Source of the DNA: Trachythela sp. YZ-2020
Taxonomy: Eukaryota; Cnidaria; Anthozoa; Malacalcyonacea; Clavulariidae
Direction: 5' to 3'
Length of the DNA: 64,000 nt
Assembly (NCBI GenBank): GCA_016169945.1
Contig: JADLSH010000395.1
Span: forward strand, 2,458,501-2,522,500
The notes beneath the pieces were generated by a model that worked only from the letters and a program-made list of their open reading frames with translations, did not search any database and was not told the origin of the DNA. Each line of letters begins with the position of its first letter. The stretch's first letter is position 1. Positions 51,301 to 63,300 of this stretch are shown one piece after another. Both the position numbers and the translations under genes were made by a program.

Positions 51301-54300
51301 AAACAGAAAGGGTTGAGCGGCCACGAAAGGCATGTTTAAAATATTTCCAAGGATCGATGGGAAGACCTAATAAGAAATTTAAAACGAAACACGCAATTTT
51401 ATATATTTCTTAATATCTGGTTTGGTTTGTAGTATCTTACACCGTAGTCATAATGACTACGTATTTCACTATATCTTAGTATCCCACTATATTCCGATAC
51501 TGATTCCAACATCTCAAGTTTACTCATAGACATATATAGAGGTAGATAAAGTTATCACAACGCGAGGTTTATAATGCTTGCAACTCCCTTTGCAGGTGAG
51601 AAAGGACTTGAAGCCCGAGGAAAGAACCCTGGATGAGTGTCAGGTGACTGATGTAGATTTTGAGAAGATATCAGGATCAAAGCAACGCACAGATGAAATT
51701 CCTCGTCCTCACGTAACCACCGAAAAAGTCACCGTAAGCAGAAGGGATATCAGACCATCGGAAGAACAAGGGAAACCACAATATCGAAAAGATCTTGATA
51801 TTGGAAGTATTGTGATTGAAGAAATTCCCGAAGAAAAGGAAGAGATTCCGGAACATGAGATTGTTCAAAAGGAACAAGTCAGGCCAAAGAGAATCGATAT
51901 GACAGTAAGTCAACGCGAAGTTGAGGAACGACCCACCTATGCGAAAAATGGTGTTAAAGTTGGTAAACTTGATATGACTGATTTGGAACGAGAAGCTGTC
52001 GAATCTAGACGAGTACACGAAAGGATAACAACACAGAGAGAAACCGTCGATGGAGGAAGAAAGGTAAGAAATTATTAGATGTCTTCTTTCAGTGGTATAT
52101 ATTCACCCCTCTTTCGCCTTTTGACATTGGTAAGAGATTCATTTTACCGTTTAGACTTCCATCTTCCACATTAAGAAGTTCTCAATAGCAGGAATCCAGC
52201 TTATTACTCAAAACTGCTTTAATCTCATTAAATACAATATTTCTAATATTTAAGCGCACCTTAGGTATTATGGTAATTACATTTCGTTCGAGTTAGTAAT
52301 GGTGTTTGGGTAGTCTGATATCGTTTAGTATAAAAGACGTGCTTTAATATGCAACACAAGTACACAAAACCAGTGGAGAGAGAGTTATTGTTGTAGAAGT
52401 TCATAATTTGTATACTAACTAACGTTCATCTTGTATTTTACAGCCAAGACGGGAGAAACCTAAAGACAGAATTGATCATTATCGTCCACAAGGTGAAGAG
52501 TTTGACAAAGCCTATACCTACGACTATAAATATCGTACAGATGACACTGAAATATCCCAGCAACAAGTAACCTCAGAGAAAATATCCGTCAGCAGAAGAG
52601 ATATAACTCGTATGGAGGAAACTGAAAAACCAAGATACCCCAAAGATATTGATATTGGACGTATTGTGATTGAAGAAATTCCCGAAGAAAAGGAAGAAGT
52701 AACAAAACGTGACGTTATCAAGAGAGACGAAGTGAAGCCAAGACTTGACGACATGGAAACACGTTATGCAGTTGAAAACGTTCCAAGAAAGCAAGTACAA
52801 GAAGATAGAGCTAAAGTTGGTAGATTCGATATCACTGACTACGAGAAAACACCAAAAGAGTCTGAACGAGTAGAAAGAACAACCACTTACACTGAAAGAT
52901 TGGGAAAGGATCGCAAGGTAATGTTAATCTCACTACAAAATTCTAAGTACTTTCCTGAAAACTTCGTAAAATAACGGAGCATGAATGTGAAATCTTCAAA
53001 GTCTTCAATGTACTGTCACCTTAGCTCCACAATTTCGCCGATTACTTTTAATATTGTACGATGATGATATATGTTTCGAAGAGATAGAGTGTACTTGTAT
53101 TTTCGTTTGTTTCATGAAGAACTTTCGCATCAGTTATCATTCCTTGTCCTGCTAAAGTTTGATACATAAGTATAAAGTCCTTTTCGTGGTTTTTGAAGTA
53201 TGCTATATTAACAACACTACCATGAAAGTGAAAAATTAAACCATCCACACTATTTTATTAGCCTTAAAAATCGCGTACAATGTACAATATGTAACCTTTG
53301 TTTGCATTATACGGAATTTCTAGTAAATGCCCCACAGTTGAGGGTGCTATAGCTGCACAATTGGATAATTTGTACATTAACTGAATAACGTCTATCCTGT
53401 TACAGCCGAGGGATGAGAAACCAAAAGAAGACAAAATTGATCATTATCGTCCACAAGGTGAAGAGTTTGACAAAGCCTATACATACGACTATAAATCTCG
53501 TACAGATGACACCGAAATACCTCAGCAAGAAGTAACCTCAGAGAAAATAACCGTCAGCAGAAGAGATATAACTCGTATGGAGGAAACTGAAAAACCAAGA
53601 TACCCCAAAGATCTTGATATTGGACGCATTGTGATTGAAGAAATTCCCGAAGAAAAGGAAGAAGTAACAAAACGTGACGTTGTTAAGAGAGACGAAGTGC
53701 AGCCGAGACGTGAAGACATGGAAACACGTTATGCAGTTGAAAAAGTTCCAAGAAAGCAAGTACAAGAAGATACAGCTAAAGTTGGTAGATTGGATATCAC
53801 TGACTACGAGAAAACACCAAAAGAGTCTGAACGAGTAGAAAGAACAACCACTTACACTGAAAGATTGGGAAAGGATCGCAAGGTAATGTTAATCTCACTA
53901 CAAAATTCTAAGTACTTTCCTGAAAACTTCGTAAAATAACGGAGCATGAATGTGAAATCTTCAAAGTCTTCAATGTACTGTCACCGTAGCTCCACAATTT
54001 CGCCGATTACTTTTAATATTGTACGATGATGATATATGTTTCGAAGAGATAGATTGTACTTGTATTTTCGTTTGTTTCATGAAGAACTTTCCCATCAGTT
54101 ATCATTCCTTGTCCTGCTAAAGTTTGATACATAAGTATAAAGTCCTTTTCGTGGTTTTTGAAGTATGCTATATTAACAACACTACCGTGAAAATGCAAAA
54201 TTAAACCATCCACACTATTTTATTGGCCTTAAAAATCGCGTACAATGTACAATATGTAACCTTTGTTTGCATTATACGGAATTTCTAGTAAATGCCCCAC

Positions 54301-57300
54301 AGTTGTGAGGGTGCTATAGCTGCACAATTGGATAATTTGTACATTAACTGAATAACTTCTATCCTGTTACAGCCGAGGGATGAGAAACCAAAAGAAGACA
54401 AAATTGATCATTATCGTCCACAAGGTGAAGAGTTTGACAAAGCCTATACCTACGACTATAAATCTCGTACAGATGACACCGAAATACCTCAGCAAGAAGT
54501 AACCTCAGAGAAAATAACCGTCAGCAGAAGAGATATAACTCGTATGGAGGAAACTGAAAAACCAAAATATCCCAAAGACCTTCACGTTGGACGTATTGTG
54601 ATTGAAGAAATTCCTGAAGAAAAGGAAGAAGTAACAAAACGTGACGTTGTCAAGAGAGACGAAGTGAAGCAAAGACGTGAAGACATGGAAACACGTTATG
54701 AAGTTGAAAAAGTTCCTAGAAAGAAAGTACAAGAAGATGAAGTTAAAGTTGGTAGACTGGATATCACTGACTACGAGAAAACACCAAGCAAGTCTGAACG
54801 TATTGAAGAAAGTACAACCACTTACACCGAAAGATTGGAAAAGGATCACAAGGTAAAATTTATCACATTAAAAACACTATAATTAACTCGCCGATGCAGC
54901 GTATAACCGCTCCTAAGTTCCTTAATATTAGCAATGCCTTTTATCACTTCACACTAACGGACGTTTTTGAAGAAAGAAGGTTTACTTCGATCTTGCTTCT
55001 GAAACGAATATGTCCCTGTCTGTGGGTTAGGGTCCTGCATACTACCATAAACGGAAAAAAACTGAGTTCCTTGCAACTCTCCAGGTCCTCCACAAGCTAC
55101 AATTTAACACTAACTGAGCGGTTGAACATATCTTTGGTGGCACATATTTTGCTGTACAGTAATTGGAATCTAGACGATAAACATAAATCTGCTCTGGACA
55201 AAATCTAAACGTCTTTTTATCTTTCTAATATTTAAGTGACATTTTCCCTTGCGGGAACCAGGTTTCCATTATTGAACAAAAGCTTTAATTTGTATACTTT
55301 GTTTTGTGAATATAATTTTGATTGTTAATATTAATTTACCTTTATCTTAAAAAATGTAAAGTTAAATGCTCCTTACTTTCCCCTTCAAGAATCTGTAAGA
55401 GTGATAACTATACAGTTAAAAACTCGTACACTAATTATAAGTTACCCTGGTTTGTATCTTACAGCCAAAAAGAGACGAGAGACCAAAAGAAGATAGGATT
55501 GACCATGATCGTCCACAAGGTGAAGAGTTTGACAAAGCCTATACATACGACTACAAATCCAGTACAGATGACACTGAAATATCTCAACAACAAGTAACCT
55601 CAGAGAAAATAACCGTCAGCAGAAGAGATATAATTCATAAGGAGGAGACTGAAAAACCAAGATACCCCAAAGATCTTGATGTTGGGCGTATTGTGATTGA
55701 AGAAATTCCCGAAGAAAAGGAAGAAGTAACAAAACATGAAGTTGTTAAGAGAGACGAAGTGCAGCCGAGACGTGAAGACATGGAAACACGGTATGAAGTT
55801 GAAAAGGTTCCTAGAGCACGAGTGAAAGAAGAAGTTATCAAAGTCGGTAAGCTGGATATCAGCGACTACGAGAAAACACAAAAGGAGTCCGAAAGAATTT
55901 ACACTGAACGATTGATGGAAAACCAAAAGGTAGCTTAATTTTTCTTAAATATACGTTCTGTGCTTGCTAGATTTCATGTTTCAGTTATGCGTTGTAAAAT
56001 TTGCTACAGCTTATTTTCAAAATAGTTTTAAAGCCAATTACTTCAATCACACCTACCACCGACAAGTGATTGTTCTATTTAATAGTCGTTGGATAGTTTC
56101 GGTTTCTTTTTCCAATGTTCGTCATTATGCTTCAGTGCTCACTAAGTTGAATTTTTTACTGGTTTAGCCAAAGGAAAAACCAGACACGCAGACAACACGT
56201 CGCGTTATCGATGATGTAAGTTACGACAAGGAAAAACCTTACGACCGTAAACCACGCTATGACGACACCAAACTCTACCAAACAGAAATGGACGAGACAA
56301 GAGTTACTGTTCGTAGAGATGAAGAAGTATGCAGAGATGATATACAGCGCGAGGAATATCCAAAAGAAGAAGACGCTGGTCGTCAGGAAAAACCAGAGTA
56401 CGATATGCCGGGGGATATTTATCGTAAATTGGTGGAAAAGCCACGGATAACCGAAGTAGCAACCACGCAGCACGAGGTGGAAGATATTACTAAATCATAC
56501 AAAGATGATATGCGTGATATTGGAAAACTTGAAATAAGAGAATTTGAAAAACGACCAGTGGAGTCAAAAAGAATGGAACAGAAGACCTTCGTGCAGACAC
56601 TCAAAGAACCGCAAAAGGTTTGTTCATAAAAACTGTATCGAACTTACTAAGAATTATTTCGATACTAAGCATATATTGACAGCATGTATTATCAGTACTC
56701 TCAGGCTTTTCCCTTATACCAGAGCCCTTATACAATGTTATATTTCCGTTAGAAGATCATCTCTACTGTCCAAAATTAAACCCAAATGAGCTATCCAAAA
56801 TATACATTGAGGGAAAACAATTACGTTTCATGTGCAATGAGTCAATATTTAACCATATTATTCGCTCTTCTTCTCCTTCCTTGACTATACTTTCTACTAC
56901 AGATCTTCATATAACTTACTTGTTTTTAATAACGGCTCTACAATGTCGTGTCGTCTTCTTTATGGTGCCACATGTTTTCAATTTCCTCTGAGCACAATCT
57001 TTCAATTTTTCTTATAATTTCAGACAAGAAAAGATGAGAAACTTAAGGAAGAAAGATTTGACCATTATCATCCACAAGGTGAAGAGTTTGACAAAGCTTA
57101 TACCTACGACTATAAATCTCGTACAGATGAAATTGAAATATCTCAGCAAGAAGTAACCTCAGAGAAAATAACCGTCAGCAGAAGAGATATAACTCCTACG
57201 GAGGAAACTGAAAAACCACGATATCCCAAAGATCTTCACGTTGGACGTATTGTGATTGAAGAAATTCCTGAAGAAAAGGAAGAAGGGACAAAACGTGACG

Positions 57301-60300
57301 TTGTCAAGAGGGACGAAGTGAAGCCAAGACGTGAAGAGATGGAAACACGCTATGAAGTTGAGAACGTTCCTAGAAAGCAAGTAAAAGAAGATCTAGTTAA
57401 AGTTGGTAGACTGGATATCACGGACAACGAGAAAACCCCGAGAGAATCTGAACGTGTTGAAGAAAGAACCACTTACACCGAAAGATTGGGACAGGATCGC
57501 AAGGTAATGTTAATCTCGCTAAAATAATGCAGAGTAACCGCACCTAAGCTCGTTAATATAAGCAATTCTTATAAGAAGGTTTACTTCGATCTTGCTTTTG
57601 TAACGAATATATCTCTGTTTGTGGATTAGGGTCCTACCACATTAGCATTAACAAAAAACTGAGGTCTCTGCAACTCTCTAGGTCCTCTACAAGTAGCAAT
57701 TAAACACTAAGTGAGCAGTTGAACATATCATCTTTGGTGGTATATCTTTGGCCGTACAGTTATTGGAATCTAGACTATAAAAAACGGAAATCTGCTCTAG
57801 GGAATATCTAGACGTCTATATTTTATTTCCAATATTTAAGTGACTTCTTCCCTTGAGGAAACCAGGTTTCGGATAATTCAACAAGAGCTTTTGTATGGTT
57901 TGTTTTGTGATTGAATTTGAAATAAAAAGTACGGGTCCGTGCGAATTCATAATTTTGATTGTCAATTAACTGACCTTTACCTTAAAGAATGCTCCATACT
58001 TTCCCCTTCAGGAATCTGCAAGAGTAAGAACTACACACTTAATAACTCTTACACTAATGATTTTACAGCCAAAAAGAGATGAGAGACCAGAAGATAGGAT
58101 TGGCCATTATCGTCCACAAGGTGAAGAGTTTGACAAAGCCTATACCTACGACTATAAATCACGTACAGATGACACTGAAATATCTCAACAACAAGTAACG
58201 TCAGAGAAAATAACCGTCAGCAGAAGAGATATAACTCGTATGGAGGAGACTGAAAAACCAAGATATCCCAAAGATCTTGACGTTGGGCGTATTGTGATTG
58301 AAGAAGTTCCTGAAGAAAAGGAAGAAGTGACAAAACGTGACGTTGTCAAGAGGGACGAAGTGAAGCCGAGACGTGAAGACATGGAAACACGTTATGAAGT
58401 TGAAAGAGGTCCAAAACCGCAAGTGAAAGAAGAAGTTATCAAAGTCGGCAAGCTTGATGTCACTGACTACGAGAAAACACAAAGAGAACCTGAACGTGTG
58501 GAAGAAAGGATTACCTCCTACACTAGAATGCAGAAGGATCGTAAGGTAATTTGATGAATTAACATTTCTGAACGATTACTTAGAAGTGGTATTGACTATC
58601 ATAAACCAAATGGTGGTTGTGTTTAATCTTTATCAAATTATAAACATCCCTGTTCAAGTTAATGTACATAAAATTATTACTTGCTGTATCTATAGTATAG
58701 AATGTTATCTTATGATTTTCCAAAAAGGTTAAACTTCTAAATCCAACGAGATTGTTAAAATCCTGGCAGGATGGACTTGTCATTGCCAAGAAACATCTTG
58801 TTATTATAGTAGTTTTTGTTTTGAAGATAAAGTTAGAAGTTTTTAATTCCTTTCCATTATCCAGCCAAGAAAAGAAAAAACATACGAAGACCCGAAAACG
58901 AAAGAATGTTACATTGACGACAGATATGATGCGGAAAAGCCGGACGAACGAAAGCCTCGTTATGATGAAACTAAAGTTACTAGAGAAAAGGTCGGAACAG
59001 AAAAGGTCACAGTAACAAGAACTTACGAAGATGGACGTGTAGACAGAATGGAAAAGCAAAAATCTCCAAGAGATCAGGACGTTGGTCGCATTGTAATTGA
59101 TCCAACGGTCGAAGAAGCATCGAAAGAGCTGAGACGTATAATTACGGAGAAACCTCAAAAGAAAGAAACTACGACCACGCGTAAAGATGTAACAGATATT
59201 CATAGAACAGATGTGAAAGATGTTGAGAGAACGTACGAAGAGGAAAAAAGTTTTGGACCAAGAAGACCTGAGGAACAGTTCCTACCAGAACCAGAAAGAC
59301 TGGATCATGTAAGAAAGGTAAATTTTGGTTTCAAGCATTGTGTCTGTCAGTCAATGTGTCTTGTTCGTTCAGCTATTTAAGTAGGCCTACATGGACATCC
59401 TTCTTTGTGACAATCACCAGTCCTCATTATTGCACACTAAAACTTTCTTCTTTGGTCTTCCTCTTCTGCCTGATAACGCCATCCTCAGCATTCTTAAGAC
59501 AGTGTGTCTGCATCTCTCGCTTTTTCTTTTATCGCTACCAATTTTATCGGTCCCAAAGTGCGAGGCTTTCCCAGAAACGCATAAAAATTGAGCTAAAATA
59601 GCACACGATAGATTTGGATTTTCTAAATTGGATATTGTATTTTCAGGTCCGTAAAGACGAAACATCTGACGATACGGCTTTTGATCGTCGTGTTTTAGAA
59701 GATCTAGATTCAGCATCTCGAAAAGAACCTAAGTCATATACCGATGACACACATGGCCAAAGGCAACGCGGCACAACAGAACGGATCACTGTTAGTAGAC
59801 ACGATATTACCAGGACAGACGAACCAGAGAAACCTAGATATCCCAAAGATCTCGACATTGGACGTATTGTGATTGAAGAAATTCCAGAGGAGAAAATCCC
59901 AAAACGAGACGGTCAACAAAGAGACCGTCCAACTACGAGGGGAACTATAGAAAGCCAAGAAGTAACGAAAGTGCCAAGAAAGGAAGTTATAGAGCACGAA
60001 CCAAAACTATACAAGGAACACACAACTGATTATGAAGAACGACCTTGGGAGAGACGGACACTGGATGAAAGAGTTACAACATACACAGACAGACTAGATG
60101 GAGTGTGTGAGGTAATTATAGCGATTTCTTATAGTATTTATATTTATAAAATAACATGTATACAACGCGTGCTCTGATTGGTCGAAACCCGTGTTTGGAT
60201 CAGGCCATCCAAACACGGAAGACTATCGTGTTGTTGTTATTTTATAAAACAGAGTTAAGAAAAGCTCGCAAAATCAATCGCCTTCGGCTCGAGATTTCGC

Positions 60301-63300
60301 GCGCGATCAGGCCATCCAAATATATATATATAAAGCTTATTCGGCGAGGATTTTCCCCTTTTGCATGCCCTTCTTCTACTCGATCGTGGAAAAACCTCTG
60401 GCTCCCAGGATAGCATGCGACGTGTATTTTATGTAAATCATATTGATGTAAGCAAGCGTATTCACTAATTTGGTTCAAGATATAAATCCTTACAACTTAC
60501 AGCTAATATTATTTTAACATTCAAGTAAAACAAATGACATTGTTTGTGACACAAAAATGTCGAATCGGGGACATTCATGGTCTAAAATATACGATCGATT
60601 CGATATACAGTATCGCGTTGTGGACAGTACACGCAGATATATTCATTTTGCTGCGGAAAACGTGCAGCGTTTTTTGGGATACTGACACTAACATTAAATT
60701 ATTTCCTATGTAAAGAATTGGATTCAGAGTAGCCCTGCCCGTTCATGCAGCTTACGGTTCGTGAAATATATAGAATTTCATTGAAAACTGACCTTTACAG
60801 TAGAAATACAATAATTTCAAGGCCTAGATCCAACAGTCGCACAAAATATATCGGTAATAATGCGGTATTTCTGCAAGTGTAAAAACGCCTCTGGCACACA
60901 GGGTAATTGCATGCACAAGCACTTTGTCTACGAAGGGAAATGCAGCTTGACAGAGAAAAATTGTAAGAAGAAAGTATAGATAATTGAAATGAAATATGCC
61001 AAATTACCTATAGAATATTCCTCCCAAAACCCTGGAAATGCCACTTCAGAGACTCTTCATTCAGGGAATTCAAGTACCCCCGTGAGACGACACATAAAAA
61101 GACGACATTTTATTTTATCGAATAAGCGCATAATCACTTTTAATAGTATAATGGTATCTACACTAAATAGATCGATGTTCTAATTAATAAATTATTGTTT
61201 AGCCAAGGAAAGATGATAAACCGGACGAACGTGAAAAAGTTCCAAGCTATATCGAAGACACAACTTACCACAAGGAGACTCGTGGTGATCGTGAACCCAG
61301 CAGAGACGAACCTCGTGTATCTCGAGTATCAACAGAAAAAGTAACTGTTACCAGAACTGGTGACATCACAAGAGAAGACGTTAAACGTCATGATCATCCA
61401 ACAGAACAGCAAGTCGGTCGTATCGTCATTGATGAAATTCCAGAGGAATCTGAAAGAATTACAGAACCCAGAAAAGTAAGAACGTCATGAATAAAACTCT
61501 TATTTTTGTTATTATTTAATCGCATGGAAAATGAAACCGCCCAGGAAAATTGTCTCCGGTAAAATGGAAAATTCAAAGATGGTTTGAAACTCGTTCATTC
61601 ATTTTATAACTGTCTTAGTTTTCGAAATATTTGGACTAAAATGATGCATCGCGTCGTCAGCTGTATATTATACTACAAAATTTGATATACACCTGATCAA
61701 TCTGATCTAAAGATAAAAATAATCAATTGTAAAATTGTGATAATCATGAATTAGCAATTTAGCATAGGTATAAAAATCTATTAATTTGTAATTGTGGAAA
61801 ACCACGATTATATTTATTTCCTAAATTCCCGCATCTCTTTTATGCAACCTGAAAGGCTCATAATGGCGCAGAATTATAAGATCCTGGCTCAAACGCTTGT
61901 AATAAAATTGACCTAAAACGTTTTAATGTACTATCTGTTCATCAGTGCTGATTTCATAAATGAACATATTTTTAACTGGAGACATGAATAACAGTTCAAC
62001 CATGAACTATATTTTCAGGTGAAGAAAGAAGAACAACCCGAGAAACAAAGACCACGTCATCTTCAAGTGGAAGATGTTGAAACCGTGCATCGACCATATG
62101 ACACACGCCGAGAAGACGAAACTCCCCGCAAGTACATATCTAGTGATAAAATAACCATCACTAAGTATGATGTTACCAAGCAAGAGGAAACAGAAAGACG
62201 GAAACATCCTAAAGATGTTGACATTGGTCGTATTGTGATTGAAGAAGTACCAGGAGAAAAGGAACTGGAGCCAACAAAAGAACAACCAAGAGACACACAA
62301 GTAACGATTACACGGAAAGAAGTTAAGGATATTCCCAAGCCACGAGATGAAACAATCAAGGTTGGTAAACTCGACTTACGTGATGTTGAAAAGGAGGTCT
62401 TGGAATCTAGAAAAACAAAGGGAACATTGATAACGCATACCGAGCGAGTGGATCAGAGTCACAAGTTTGTGACAGACCAGCACATTGTCGGGGAAACTAA
62501 GATTGATGTCATTGATGAAAGAGTGCGGATGGGAACTCGACCAAGAGATAAAATTTACATGGGTGTTCAAAAGGCAGCAGAACCTCGTGTGATAACAGAC
62601 AAGATTGACGGAGGACAGAAAGTTGACGACAAAACTGGAGAAAAGAAAATATTTGAGTCCACATTAGGTAAGGTTACAATTTGAAATTATATACAAGGCA
62701 AAATATCCAACAGTAAAATACTCGTAACTTGAAGTAATCAGGATAGCACTATTATACTGCCTTTGTTTCTAACGATATCGGGAATACAAACCCCCTGATG
62801 AACACACCAGACTGCAGTGCCAAACGTTGGAGATTGTTCGGAGATAAATTTACCTAAACTGGAGTGAAACGACGTTTCACATTAAATGGATTTTTGTCCT
62901 CGGTCGGTTTGTAAAAGAGTAAGTTGGGTTTGGTTCTGTTACTTACTTGATTGCTGAAACCAGCTTGAAAATACAGACTATCCAGATACCCATATTTCAA
63001 TATATAAAACCATATTTAGATCAAATAAATCATATACCTTAATATAGGGTTGGATGCTCTTCGTGGACACGAGGTTGTCATGGATTCCGTTTGGGAAGAA
63101 AGCATTAAACCTTTGGAGGAACATCCCAAGGAACCAGAAGAACCAGAACAACATGCACAGCCAGACGCTATCACTATTACCAAAGATGACCGCTCCAATG
63201 TCCAAGAAGATGTCCGTGTGTCTGTCCACAAAGTGGAAACACAGGAGAAGAAAGAGGATGTTAAAGTTCGGAGATTTAAAATCGATGAGTCACGTGACAT

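Noticed and set aside
58580..59203. 207-codon minus-strand open frame
   Set aside because: Mostly antisense to exon 38 of the giant gene.
59414..59716. 100-codon minus-strand open frame in intron 38
   Set aside because: Overlaps exon 39 antisense and has no recognisable sequence or splice support.
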